DNA of 64,000 nucleotides from Alistipes sp. (lineage in GTDB: Bacteria > Bacteroidota > Bacteroidia > Bacteroidales > Rikenellaceae), in the NCBI GenBank assembly GCA_017937765.1, contig JAGBCY010000013.1, positions 1 through 64,000 on the forward strand. Reading direction: 5' to 3'. A program made the translations under genes and the position numbers. The notes below the pieces were generated by a model. It was not told the DNA's origin. It saw nothing but the letters and a program-made list of their open reading frames with translations, and did not search any database. Below, piece by piece: positions 23,906 through 32,982 of the stretch (within the stretch, counting starts at the first letter, position 1; every line of letters begins with the position of its first letter).

Positions 23906-25576
23906 ATGTCGCATACGGTTACATTGCATTTGGAGAATAACGGCACCACGATGGAGGTTGAGATGGGCTCTACGCTTATGGATGTACTCCAGCGTGTGGG
24001 TCTCGAGCAGCCATATCCCATCTTGGCTGCGAGGGTGAACAATCGTTATAAGGAGCTCAGCTATCGCATCTATAAGCCCGTGACCGTCGAGTTCTTCGAT
24101 ATGCGTCACTTCGAGGGTTATCGCGTCTATCAGCGCACGCTCTCGTTCGTGTTGCAGATGGCATCGTTGGAGCTTGCCCCGGAGCGTAAACTACGCATAC
24201 GTCACTCTCTGGGCAATGGCTTCTATGCCGAGTATGACGACCACCTGCCGCTCTCGGCCGAGGATGCCACGCTTTTGAAGCTGCGTATGGAGGATATCGT
24301 TGCACGAAACATCCCCATCACGCGCTCGAAGCGTCTCGCGGAGGATGTGGCCGAGGAGTATGCGAAGTATGGCTTCGAGGATCGTCTCGAGCTGCTCACA
24401 ACGCGCCCGCACCTCTACCGTACGGTCAACCACCTCGGCGATATGCCGGGCTACTTCTACGGTGCTTTGGCCCCCTCGTCGGCCTACGTTCCGCGCTTCG
24501 ACATCGTGCCCTACTACAACGGCTTCTACGTGGCTCTCCCCGCACGCACGAATCCCGAGCAGCTGACCACAGCCATCCACCACGATAAGATGTTCGACAT
24601 CTTCCAGGAGTACCAACGTTGGATCGACATTATGGGTGTGCCCACGGTTGGCGACCTCAACCGTCGAGTTATGGAGGGTGACGCCTCGGAGCTTATCAAG
24701 ATTGCCGAGGCCTTCCACGAGAACAAGATAGCATCCATCGCCCGCTCTATCGCCGAGGCAAACGGCGAGCTCGGCGTGCGTATGGCTCTGATCTCGGGAC
24801 CCTCGTCGAGCGGTAAGACTACCTTCTCGAAGCGTCTCGGCGTGCAGCTCCGCGTCTTGGGTCTCGATCCTGTGCTCATTGCCCTCGATGACTACTTCGT
24901 CGATCGCGATAAGACACCGCTGGGCGAGGATGGCAAGCCCGACTTCGAGGCATTGGAGGCCATCGACCTTGCAACGCTCAACGACCACCTCAAGCGTCTG
25001 GCAGAGGGTGAGAGCGTCGAGATCCCGCGCTACGACTTTATCTCGGGCAAGCGTCAGTGGCACGATAAGCCACTCAGGCTCAACTCTCGCTCGATACTTA
25101 TCCTCGAGGGTATCCACGCCTTGAACCCGCGCCTGACGCCGGGTATTGCCGATGGTCACAAGTTCAAGATCTATATCTCGTGCTTCACCTCGGTGGCTAT
25201 GGATAACTTCTCGCGCATCCCCACAACCGATAACCGCCTGCTGCGCCGCACCATCCGCGACAATGCCACGCGTGGTAACGACGCGTTGCGCACGCTCTCG
25301 ATGTGGTCGTCGGTACGTAGGGGTGAGGAGAAGCATATCTTCCCCTATCAGGAGAATGCCAACGTGATGTTCAACTCGTCGCTCTTCTACGAGATATCGG
25401 TGCTTAGGGCCGTTGCTGAGCCTGTGCTCCGCGAGGTGCCCGACACGGCTGCCGAGTATGCCGAGGCGCGACGTATGCTTAAGTTCCTCGATAACTTTGT
25501 CCCGATCAGCCCCGAGGAGATACCTCCCACGTCGCTGCTCAGAGAGTTTATCGGTGGCAGCTCGTTCAAATATTAA
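23906..25576 (+). CDS. Nucleoside kinase with TGS/ThrRS-like N terminus
   Basis: A 556-residue protein of the Bacteroidetes uridine-kinase-like type. The N-terminal TGS-like domain (about 1-65) and a region like the second domain of threonyl-tRNA synthetase (about 70-240) precede a P-loop kinase domain (about 285-490). The Walker A motif is GPSSSGKT at 298-305, followed by 'LIALDDYFVDRDKTP' as in uridine kinase and 'ILEGIHALNP'. It probably phosphorylates uridine/cytidine. The role of the TGS part is unknown but is standard for this family. Divergent from the nucleotidase gene, with which it may balance nucleoside salvage. Confidence 0.85.
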   Translation: MSHTVTLHLENNGTTMEVEMGSTLMDVLQRVGLEQPYPILAARVNNRYKELSYRIYKPVTVEFFDMRHFEGYRVYQRTLSFVLQMASLELAPERKLRIRHSLGNGFYAEYDDHLPLSAEDATLLKLRMEDIVARNIPITRSKRLAEDVAEEYAKYGFEDRLELLTTRPHLYRTVNHLGDMPGYFYGALAPSSAYVPRFDIVPYYNGFYVALPARTNPEQLTTAIHHDKMFDIFQEYQRWIDIMGVPTVGDLNRRVMEGDASELIKIAEAFHENKIASIARSIAEANGELGVRMALISGPSSSGKTTFSKRLGVQLRVLGLDPVLIALDDYFVDRDKTPLGEDGKPDFEALEAIDLATLNDHLKRLAEGESVEIPRYDFISGKRQWHDKPLRLNSRSILILEGIHALNPRLTPGIADGHKFKIYISCFTSVAMDNFSRIPTTDNRLLRRTIRDNATRGNDALRTLSMWSSVRRGEEKHIFPYQENANVMFNSSLFYEISVLRAVAEPVLREVPDTAAEYAEARRMLKFLDNFVPISPEEIPPTSLLREFIGGSSFKY

Positions 25577-25623
25577 TAGGCAGATAACATAAAACCAAAA
25601 ACAACTAATAAACATTAAGACTA

Positions 25624-28458
25624 ATGAAAACCTTTGACAGCTTTGTAGACCGTCACACTGGTCTAAACTCTAAGGATGATTTAAGCCAGATGCTTGCAAC
25701 GATTGGCGTAGCTTCGGTTGAGGAGCTCTTGCAGCAGGTAATTCCCCAGAATATCCGCCTTAAGAAGGATCTCGACCTTCCTGAGGCGTTGAGCGAGTAT
25801 GAGTATGCCGAGCATATCGCAGCCCTCGCAGCTAAGAACCGCACGATGCGTTCGTTCATCGGTATGGGCTACTACCCCAACGTAGTGCCCGCCGTTGTCT
25901 CGCGCAACGTTTTCGAGAACCCCGCGTGGTACACGTCGTATACGCCCTATCAGGCCGAGATTTCGCAGGGTCGTTTGGAGGCATTGCTTAACTTCCAGAC
26001 CGCCATCCTCTCGCTCACGGGTATGGAGGTGGCTAACTGCTCGCTCCTTGACGAGGCGACAGCTACGGCTGAGGCTATGCTTATGATGTATGCGTTGCGT
26101 TCGCGCGAGGCAGTGAAGCAGGGCCGCAACCAGATTTTTGTTGACGAGAACATCTTCCCCCAGACGCTCGACGTATTGCTCACACGCTCGGAGCCCTTCG
26201 GTATCGAGATCATCCGCGACGACTTCGCAACCTACGAGTTCACGGGTAAGGAGTTCGGTGCTGTTGTGCAGTTCCCCGCAGCTAATGGCGAGGTTCGCGA
26301 CTACGCAGCATTTGCGGCTAAGGCTCACGAGGCAGGCGTCCTCGTAACGGCCGTTGCCGACCTTCTCTCGCTCGCGCTCTATAAGTCACCCGCAGAGTGG
26401 GGTGCCGATATCGCTGTTGGTACTACACAGCGTTTGGGTTGTCCTATGGGCTTTGGTGGCCCCAGCGCAGGATATATGGCTACGCGCGATGCCTACAAGC
26501 GTAATATGCCCGGCCGTATCATCGGCGTGTCGGTAGACCGCTTGGGTAACAAGGCTCTGCGTATGTCGCTCCAGATGCGCGAGCAGCACATCAAGCGTGA
26601 GCGTGCAACGTCGAACATCTGTACAGCTCAGGCATTGATGGCCTCGATGGTGGGCTTCTACTGTATATATAATGGTAAGGAGGGTCTGTTGCGTGCCGCT
26701 CTCAACGCTCACACCGCAGCCGTTACGGTTAAGGAGGCGTTGGAAGCTATGGGCTACGTGGTACGCACGAAGGCTGCGTTCGATACGTTGGAGGTCGAGG
26801 CTGAGGCTTCGGTTATTCAGGATGCAGCCCTCGCTCGTGAGATCAATATGTTCTATCCTGCCGACGACTGCGTGCGTATGTCGTTCGACGAGGTGACTAC
26901 CGACAAGGAGCTCCAGACCATCGTCGAGATCTTTGCCGAGGCACGTGGCAAGAAGGCTAAGGCAGTTAAGCGTGTTGAGGCTGCAGCTATTGCCGAGGAT
27001 GTTAAGCGTGCTACCGACTTCTTCACCGAGAAGATATTTAACTCGTTCCGCACCGAGACCGAGATGATGCGCTATATCAAGCGTTTGGAGTTGCGCGATA
27101 TCTCGTTGATGAACTCGATGATCTCGCTCGGCTCTTGTACTATGAAGCTCAACGCTGCACAGCTTATGCAGCCCCTGTCGTTGGCCGGCTTCCAGAACGT
27201 ACACCCCTTCGCTCCCGCAGATCAGACCGAGGGTTACCGCGAGCTTATCTCGAACCTCGAGAGCTATCTTGCAACAATCACAGGTTTTGCTGGTTGTACG
27301 CTCCAGCCCAACTCGGGTGCTGCGGGTGAGTACACGGGTCTTCTTATCATCCGTGCATACCACCAGAGCCGCGGTCAGGGCTATCGTAACATCATCCTCA
27401 TCCCCTCGTCGGCACACGGTACCAACCCCGCATCTGCCGCAATGGCAGGTATGAAGATCGTTATCGTTGCCTGCGACCAGAATGGTAACATCGACGTTGA
27501 GGATCTGAAGAAGAAGGCCGAGGAGCACGCATCGGAGCTCTGCGGTTTGATGGTTACCTACCCCTCGACCCACGGTGTGTTCGAGAGCCGCATCCGCGAT
27601 ATCGTCGACGCTGTTCACGACGCTGGCGGTCAGGTATATATGGATGGTGCGAATATGAACGCTCAGGTGGGCTTGACTAACCCCGGTTATATCGGTGCCG
27701 ATGTCTGCCACCTCAACCTCCACAAGACCTTCGCTATGCCTCACGGCGGTGGCGGTCCCGGTGTAGGTCCTGTATGCGTTGCCGAGCATCTTGTTAAGTT
27801 CTTGCCTACGCACTCGTTGTCGGAGACTGGCGGCGAGGAGGGTATCACGGCTGTGTCGTCGTCACCCTGGGGCTCGGCTATGTTGCTCCCCATCACCTAT
27901 GGTTACATCCGTATGCTCGGCTTCGAGGGCTTGCGTCGCTCGACAGAGATGGCTATCGTGAATGCTAACTATATGTCGTCGGCATTGAAGGATGAGTATC
28001 GCACCTACTACTCGGGCGAGACTGGCCGCGTAGGTCACGAGATGATCCTCGACCTCACACACTTCAAGCACGACTTCAACATCGACTGTGGCGATATTGC
28101 TCACCGTCTTATGGACTACGGCTACCACGCGCCTACGCTCTCATTCCCTGTTCACGAGACCCTTATGGTCGAGCCTACGGAGTCGGAGTCGAAGGCCGAG
28201 ATGGATCGCTTCATCGAGTCGCTCATCAAGATCAAGCGCGAGTGCGAGGCTGCTGCGGCAAGTGGCAATGCCGACAACGTTGTTGTCAACGCTCCGCACA
28301 CCGCCCGCGAGCTCGCTGGTCGGTGGTCGCACCCATATAGCCGCGAGGAGGCAGCCTTCCCCTTGGAGTGGATCGTCGAGGGTAAGTTCTTCCCCTACGT
28401 GACCAAGATTGATAATGGTTATGGTGATCGTAATCTTGTGTGCCGCTGCATAGAGTAA
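25624..28458 (+). CDS. gcvP: Glycine dehydrogenase (aminomethyl-transferring), fused P protein
   Basis: A 944-residue P protein of the glycine cleavage system, in the single-chain form that fuses the alpha and beta halves. The first half (about 1-440) holds 'GMGYYPNVVPAVVSRNVFENP', and the second (about 455-944) holds 'NSGAAGEY' and the PLP-binding K701 in 'NLHKTFAMPHGGGGPG'. It decarboxylates glycine and transfers the aminomethyl group to the lipoylated H protein. gcvT and gcvH are not adjacent. No glycine riboswitch is visible in the 47-bp gap upstream. Codon use is strongly biased, consistent with high expression. Confidence 0.96.
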   Translation: MKTFDSFVDRHTGLNSKDDLSQMLATIGVASVEELLQQVIPQNIRLKKDLDLPEALSEYEYAEHIAALAAKNRTMRSFIGMGYYPNVVPAVVSRNVFENPAWYTSYTPYQAEISQGRLEALLNFQTAILSLTGMEVANCSLLDEATATAEAMLMMYALRSREAVKQGRNQIFVDENIFPQTLDVLLTRSEPFGIEIIRDDFATYEFTGKEFGAVVQFPAANGEVRDYAAFAAKAHEAGVLVTAVADLLSLALYKSPAEWGADIAVGTTQRLGCPMGFGGPSAGYMATRDAYKRNMPGRIIGVSVDRLGNKALRMSLQMREQHIKRERATSNICTAQALMASMVGFYCIYNGKEGLLRAALNAHTAAVTVKEALEAMGYVVRTKAAFDTLEVEAEASVIQDAALAREINMFYPADDCVRMSFDEVTTDKELQTIVEIFAEARGKKAKAVKRVEAAAIAEDVKRATDFFTEKIFNSFRTETEMMRYIKRLELRDISLMNSMISLGSCTMKLNAAQLMQPLSLAGFQNVHPFAPADQTEGYRELISNLESYLATITGFAGCTLQPNSGAAGEYTGLLIIRAYHQSRGQGYRNIILIPSSAHGTNPASAAMAGMKIVIVACDQNGNIDVEDLKKKAEEHASELCGLMVTYPSTHGVFESRIRDIVDAVHDAGGQVYMDGANMNAQVGLTNPGYIGADVCHLNLHKTFAMPHGGGGPGVGPVCVAEHLVKFLPTHSLSETGGEEGITAVSSSPWGSAMLLPITYGYIRMLGFEGLRRSTEMAIVNANYMSSALKDEYRTYYSGETGRVGHEMILDLTHFKHDFNIDCGDIAHRLMDYGYHAPTLSFPVHETLMVEPTESESKAEMDRFIESLIKIKRECEAAAASGNADNVVVNAPHTARELAGRWSHPYSREEAAFPLEWIVEGKFFPYVTKIDNGYGDRNLVCRCIE

Positions 28459-28499
28459 TTTAGTGTGATAAGGCAGCATCTACTGCCGCTAACAAAAAG

Positions 28500-28547
28500 T
28501 GCCGTCAATGGAATGTACGTCGAGTACTATCCATCGACGGCATTTTT
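28500..28547 (+). terminator. Terminator after gcvP
   Basis: The hairpin pairs TGCCGTC with GACGGCA (28500-28506 and 28536-28542) and, after one mismatch, ATGGA with TCCAT. An inner GTAC/GTAC stem and then TTTTT follow. A smaller GGCAG/CTGCC hairpin (28472-28487) precedes it. Confidence 0.85.
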
Positions 28548-28615
28548 GCCGAGCGTTGTATCTACTGCCTTCTGACACTAAATTAGTCCCTCGCCAAGTA
28601 TCATAGCTATTATAT

Positions 28616-28680
28616 AACCCTATAAGAACCCACAAGAACCCACAAAAACCTATAAGCCCCCTTCTACTAAATCCCATAAA
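28616..28680. repeat. Degenerate CCTATAAGAACCCACAA-type simple repeat
   Basis: Short units such as CCTATAAG, AACCCACAAG, AACCCACAAA and CCTATAAGC are repeated irregularly between the gcvP terminator and the recQ promoter. On the minus strand they produce an open frame rich in Gly, Leu and Phe with no credible gene features. Similar simple repeats occur between genes in other Bacteroidales, from memory. Confidence 0.4.
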
Positions 28681-28692
28681 AAGGCTCATGGC

Positions 28693-28723
28693 ATTGTCGT
28701 TACAACAAAAAGGGTTATCTTTG
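28693..28723 (+). promoter_or_regulatory. recQ promoter
   Basis: ATTG (28693-28696) is followed after 19 nt by TATCTTTG (28716-28723), a good Bacteroidetes promoter. The expected transcription start is at or within a few bases of the ATG at 28728, so the mRNA may be nearly leaderless. Confidence 0.7.
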
Positions 28724-28727
28724 TGAT

Positions 28728-30650
28728 ATGAATGCGACGTGTGAAAATAACAAGCGACAGAGCCCCGAGGAGATCCTCAAGCAGTGGTGGGGATACGGCG
28801 AGTTCCGCCCTATGCAGCGCGAGATCATCGAGTCGGTGATGGCGGGACGCGATACCCTCGCTCTGATGCCCACGGGCGGCGGTAAGTCGCTCACGTACCA
28901 GATTCCAGCATTGGCATCCGAGGGTGTCACGATCGTCGTCACGCCGCTTATCGCCCTTATGAAGGATCAGGTAGACGGGCTGCGCAGGCGTGGCATTGCG
29001 GCCGTCGCCGTGCACTCGGGTATGGATCGCAACCAGATAGAGGCGGCGTTGGACAACAGCACCTACGGAGACGTCAAGCTGCTCTACATCGCCCCCGAGC
29101 GTCTTGCGACGGCAGCCTTTCGTGCACGCCTTCGACGTATGAGGGTGAGCATCATTGCCGTCGACGAGGCACACTGCATCTCGCAGTGGGGCTACGACTT
29201 CCGCCCCTCGTACCTACGCATAGCCGAGCTTCGCGAGTATGCCCCCGAGGCTACGATTTTAGCACTCACGGCCTCGGCCACGGAGCGTGTCTCGCACGAT
29301 ATTATGTACCACCTCGGCTTCCGCGGTGAGAATATCCTACGCTCGAGCTTCGCGCGCCCCAACCTGTCGTACGTCGTGCGCGAGGTAGAGGATAAGTACG
29401 ATCATCTGCTGAGAGTTGTGCGTAATGTCGGTGGCTCGGGAATCATATATATGCGTACGCGTGAGGGCTGCGAGCGTCTTGCCGCGCAGCTCAAGGACGA
29501 CGGCGTAAGCGTGAACTTCTACCACGCGGGGCTGCCGACCACGGAGCGCGCATTGCGTCAGGACGACTGGCAGGAGGATAGGGTGCAGGTGATGGTTGCG
29601 ACCAACGCCTTTGGTATGGGTATCGACAAGGCCGACGTGAGGTTTGTCATCCACTACTCGATGTGCGACTCGTTGGAGGCCTACTATCAGGAGGCGGGCC
29701 GTGCAGGGCGTGATGGCCGCAGAAGCTATGCTGTGATGCTCTACGGGAGGGAGGATGCCGATAAGTTGCTGAGCCTCTTTCGCGAGGAGTTCCCGCCGAT
29801 AGAGGATATTAAGCGCGTCTACGAGAGGGTATGTAACTATTTGCAGGTGGCCATCGGCGATGGCTGCGATAGCTCGTATGCCTTCAATATCTACGACTTT
29901 TGCCACAAGGCCGGCCTTTCGCTTACGAAAGTCACCAGCGCACTTAAGATATTGGAACTCAATGAACTAATGACGCTTATCGACGAACAGGACCACCCCG
30001 CACGACTGATGTTCACGTGCAGTCGCGATGCGCTTTATAGGCTCAACGTCGGGGGCAACGATATGGATACGTTGCTCGTGGCAATCCTGCGTACCTATAA
30101 CGGCATCTTCAGCCAGTTTCGCTATATCGACGAGCTGCTTTTAGCCTCGTCAACGGGCCTTAGTCCCGAGCGTGTGCACGAGCTACTCAGCATCCTATGG
30201 CGCACGCGCATAGCACGTTATATCCCCGCCTCGCGCTCGCCGATGATCTATTTCGACAGTGAGCGTCTCCCCACGGCCGACCTCTTCATCACGCCCGATA
30301 GCTACCGCCGCCGCTACGACGTGGCCCTCGAGCGTGCACAAAATATGATTCGCTACGTGACTAACGGCGATGTGTGCCGCAGTCAGATCATCGAGGAGTA
30401 CTTTGGTGACAAGGCAGCAAAGCCCTGTGGCGTCTGCGACATATGTCTTGGCCGTAGACGCGTGTCGGACGATGGCTCGGCGATAGATAATAGTATCATC
30501 AATGCGTTGTCGCATAGCGAGTTATCGGTTAAGGACTTGATAAATGCCATCCACTCTCCCGTCAAGCGTGTGGCCGAAAGGATAGATAAAATGCTCTCGG
30601 AGGGTAAAATTTCTATGAGCGAGAGCGGAAAACTAAAAATTAATACGTAA
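28728..30650 (+). CDS. recQ: ATP-dependent DNA helicase RecQ
   Basis: A 640-residue RecQ-family helicase. An N-terminal aromatic-rich motif ('GYGEFRPMQREII') precedes Walker A (MPTGGGKS), the DEAH box ('VDEAHCISQWGYDFRPSY') and the second RecA domain ending 'QEAGRAGRDGR'. A RecQ zinc-binding domain with C-x2-C-x2-C ('CGVCDICLG', about 560-570) follows. The end is a short helical domain rather than a classic HRDC domain. It unwinds DNA 3' to 5' in recombination and repair. First gene of a + strand run with an exonuclease and the RlmI-like gene. Confidence 0.93.
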   Translation: MNATCENNKRQSPEEILKQWWGYGEFRPMQREIIESVMAGRDTLALMPTGGGKSLTYQIPALASEGVTIVVTPLIALMKDQVDGLRRRGIAAVAVHSGMDRNQIEAALDNSTYGDVKLLYIAPERLATAAFRARLRRMRVSIIAVDEAHCISQWGYDFRPSYLRIAELREYAPEATILALTASATERVSHDIMYHLGFRGENILRSSFARPNLSYVVREVEDKYDHLLRVVRNVGGSGIIYMRTREGCERLAAQLKDDGVSVNFYHAGLPTTERALRQDDWQEDRVQVMVATNAFGMGIDKADVRFVIHYSMCDSLEAYYQEAGRAGRDGRRSYAVMLYGREDADKLLSLFREEFPPIEDIKRVYERVCNYLQVAIGDGCDSSYAFNIYDFCHKAGLSLTKVTSALKILELNELMTLIDEQDHPARLMFTCSRDALYRLNVGGNDMDTLLVAILRTYNGIFSQFRYIDELLLASSTGLSPERVHELLSILWRTRIARYIPASRSPMIYFDSERLPTADLFITPDSYRRRYDVALERAQNMIRYVTNGDVCRSQIIEEYFGDKAAKPCGVCDICLGRRRVSDDGSAIDNSIINALSHSELSVKDLINAIHSPVKRVAERIDKMLSEGKISMSESGKLKINT

Positions 30651-30686
30651 CTTTGTAAGTTATATTAACCAACTACGAACAGACCG

Positions 30687-31424
30687 ATGGCATTTCTATC
30701 GACCATAGATAACGACACCGTGGCGGCACTTCCCGCTGCGCGCTTCGACGGACGCATCGTGATTGTCGATAGCGAGGCGGGGGTGGAGGCGGCGTGTCGC
30801 CATCTGGAGCAGTGCGCGATTATCGGCTTCGACACCGAGACGCGCCCATCGTTCCGTGTCGGCGTGTCGTACAAGGTGGCGTTGCTGCAGCTCTCGACAC
30901 CCGATACGTGCTATCTGTTCCGTCTCAATCGTATCCGTTTGGACAATCGCATCCTCAAGATTCTCGGTTCGCGCCGCATCCTTAAGGTTGGTGCCGATGT
31001 TGGTGGCGACATACGCTCGCTACACGAGCTTCGTGACTTCCGTGCCGATGGCTTTGTCGACCTCCAGACGGAGGCCGTGCGCTGGGGTATCGAGGAGAAG
31101 AGCCTGCGTAAGCTCTCGGCCATAGTCCTCGGTATGCGCATCTCTAAGGCGCAGAGGCTTAGCAACTGGGAGGCAGGCGTGCTCACCGACCAGCAGCAGG
31201 AGTATGCCGCGACCGATGCGTGGGTATGCCCGCGTATCCTCGAGGAGTTGCAGCGTGCCTCTACTCCCGAGGGAGGGCTCACGATTATCTCGCAGGATAG
31301 GGCCACGGAGGAGCGTCGCGCGAGGGAGAAACATCGCCGCACTCGTCCGCCGTTTAGACGCGGAGAGAGGGGTAGTGGCCGTCGCGAGCAGGGTACGATT
31401 AGTAATGAGCATAATGTAGAATAA
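30687..31424 (+). CDS. 3'-5' exonuclease (DEDD superfamily)
   Basis: A 245-residue protein with an RNase D/Werner-type exonuclease fold. ExoI is 'IIGFDTETRPSF' (Asp and Glu), ExoII lies around 'ILKVGADVGGDIRSL', and ExoIII is 'QQEYAATDAWVCPRIL', giving the DEDDy-type Tyr/Asp set. The C-terminal 35 residues are highly basic (many Arg), probably binding nucleic acid. It may process DNA or RNA; its place 36 bp after recQ suggests a shared repair role. The next start is 4 bp downstream. Confidence 0.85.
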   Translation: MAFLSTIDNDTVAALPAARFDGRIVIVDSEAGVEAACRHLEQCAIIGFDTETRPSFRVGVSYKVALLQLSTPDTCYLFRLNRIRLDNRILKILGSRRILKVGADVGGDIRSLHELRDFRADGFVDLQTEAVRWGIEEKSLRKLSAIVLGMRISKAQRLSNWEAGVLTDQQQEYAATDAWVCPRILEELQRASTPEGGLTIISQDRATEERRAREKHRRTRPPFRRGERGSGRREQGTISNEHNVE

Positions 31425-31428
31425 ACAT

Positions 31429-32640
31429 ATGAGTAAGGAGCAAAGATTAAGCGTCGTGCATCTTCGTCGCGGCAAGGAGGAGTCGTTGGAGCGTCGCCAT
31501 CCGTGGGTATTCTCGGGAGCTATCGAGAGTATCGAGGAGGGTGATGCGCCTCTTATGGAGGGCGATCTTGTGGATGTGGTCACAAAGCAGGGGGCATTCA
31601 TCGCCCGCGGTCACTACCAGATAGGCTCTATCGCCGTTCGTGTGCTTAGCTTCGAGCGCGAGAGTATCGACCAAGAGTGGTGGACGGAGCGTGTCGCACG
31701 TGCTAAGGGCGTGCGTGATGCGCTGGGTATGACGAACAACCCCTCGACTACCTGCTATCGTCTCATCCACGGCGAGGGCGACCTGTTGCCGGGATTGGTT
31801 GTCGATGTCTATGGCCACACAGCTGTGGTGCAGTGCCACTCGGTGGGTATGTACCGCTCGCGACAGATGATTGCCGAGGCTATACGTTGTGCCTACGGCT
31901 CGGCTATCGAGGCCATCTACGACAAGAGTTCGCAGACGCTGCCATATAAGGCCGACCTCGGTGCCATCGACGGCTACCTGTGGGGCCGTGCCGCGGAGAG
32001 CAAGAACGTAGTCTTGGAGAACGATATGCAGTTTGTGGTCAACTGGGAGGAGGGTCAGAAGACGGGCTTCTTCATCGACCAGAGGGAGAACCGCGACCTT
32101 GTGCGCCAGTATTCGCGTGGCCGTAAGGTGCTTAACACCTTCTGCTATACGGGAGGTTTCTCGGTTGCTGCACTGCGCGGAGGGGCTACGGAGGTGGTCT
32201 CTATCGACCTCTCGGAGCGTGCCGTGAAGTTGGCAGAGGAGAACGTGGCGTTGAACTTCGGTCCCGATGCTCCGCATAGAGCTATCGCAACGAATGCCGT
32301 TGAGTATCTGAAAGATATCGACGATAGCTACGACCTCATAATCCTCGACCCGCCCGCCTTTGCCAAGCACCATAAGGTTCTGGGTAATGCGTTGCAGGGC
32401 TATAAGAAGATTAACGCCCGTGCGCTGGAGAAGATACGCCCCGGAGGCATACTCTTCACCTTCTCGTGCTCGCAGGCCGTCAGTCGCGAGTTGTTCCGCA
32501 CGACGATATTCACGGCTGCCGCCATTGCACGTCGTAAGGTGCGCATCATCGGCCAGCTTACGCAGCCTGCCGACCACCCGATAAACATCTACCATCCCGA
32601 GGGCGAGTACCTCAAGGGCTTGGTCGTATATGTCGAGTAA
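31429..32640 (+). CDS. rlmI: RlmI-like 23S rRNA (cytosine-C5) methyltransferase
   Basis: A 403-residue protein with a PUA domain at the N terminus (about 8-90, 'RRHPWVFSGAIESIE'), a central domain with 'LIHGEGDLLPGLVVDVYG', and a Rossmann methyltransferase domain. In the latter, 'VLNTFCYTGGFSVAAL' and 'LIILDPPAFAKHH' are the SAM-binding and catalytic motifs; a Cys in 'FTFSCSQAV' fits the catalytic base of m5C enzymes. E. coli RlmI has almost the same length and methylates C1962 of 23S rRNA. Site specificity here is inferred from the family. Confidence 0.85.
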   Translation: MSKEQRLSVVHLRRGKEESLERRHPWVFSGAIESIEEGDAPLMEGDLVDVVTKQGAFIARGHYQIGSIAVRVLSFERESIDQEWWTERVARAKGVRDALGMTNNPSTTCYRLIHGEGDLLPGLVVDVYGHTAVVQCHSVGMYRSRQMIAEAIRCAYGSAIEAIYDKSSQTLPYKADLGAIDGYLWGRAAESKNVVLENDMQFVVNWEEGQKTGFFIDQRENRDLVRQYSRGRKVLNTFCYTGGFSVAALRGGATEVVSIDLSERAVKLAEENVALNFGPDAPHRAIATNAVEYLKDIDDSYDLIILDPPAFAKHHKVLGNALQGYKKINARALEKIRPGGILFTFSCSQAVSRELFRTTIFTAAAIARRKVRIIGQLTQPADHPINIYHPEGEYLKGLVVYVE

Positions 32641-32691
32641 TGGTTTGCGGCGTAAGGAATGTTTATGGTAAACTAAAATGTTGATATATAG

Positions 32692-32970
32692 ATGAAAAGA
32701 GTATTGGTTATGATTGCGGCGGCTGCGGCTTTCGTGGCGTGCGGCAATAGTGGAGAGGGTGTTGTGATTGACGAGCAGCGTCACGAGAGCATCGCCTACG
32801 ACAAGAGCTACGAGCTTGCCGAGAGGGTGGTGGGTGCTACGACCTACGAGGAGTTTAAGGCTGCTGCCGCGGAGCTTCGTGCCTATGAGGAGGCCTTTCG
32901 TACGCAGATTGGTGGCGATTCGTACCTCATCTTTTTGGAGGAGAGCAACGCTATGTTGAGTGAGATTTAA
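32692..32970 (+). CDS. Small lipoprotein of unknown function
   Basis: A 92-residue predicted lipoprotein: a short hydrophobic signal with the lipobox FVAC (Cys17), then an acidic, mostly helical mature part ('YEEFKAAAAELRAYEEAFRTQIGG'). It is followed 12 bp later by a larger coiled-coil membrane protein with the same Glu/Ala-rich character. Both contain a 'YE(E/A)(A)(F/Y)R' segment ahead of a 'GG' turn (AYEEAFRTQIGG and EYEAAYRKSYGG), so they may be related. No family recognised. Confidence 0.7.
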   Translation: MKRVLVMIAAAAAFVACGNSGEGVVIDEQRHESIAYDKSYELAERVVGATTYEEFKAAAAELRAYEEAFRTQIGGDSYLIFLEESNAMLSEI

Positions 32971-32982
32971 GAGTTTTGAGCT

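Noticed and set aside
24191..25615. 474-codon open frame antisense to the nucleoside kinase
   Set aside because: Shadow of a well-supported gene; His/Arg/Leu-rich composition and no known motif.
26386..27813. 475-codon open frame antisense to gcvP
   Set aside because: gcvP is intact and highly conserved; the antisense product has no family features.
28489..28689. 66-codon hydrophobic frame on the minus strand before recQ
   Set aside because: It translates the CCTATAAGAACCCA-type simple repeat and then the gcvP terminator, and has no credible start context.
31447..32784. 445-codon open frame antisense to the RlmI-like gene
   Set aside because: Shadow frame; the sense protein shows PUA and SAM motifs.
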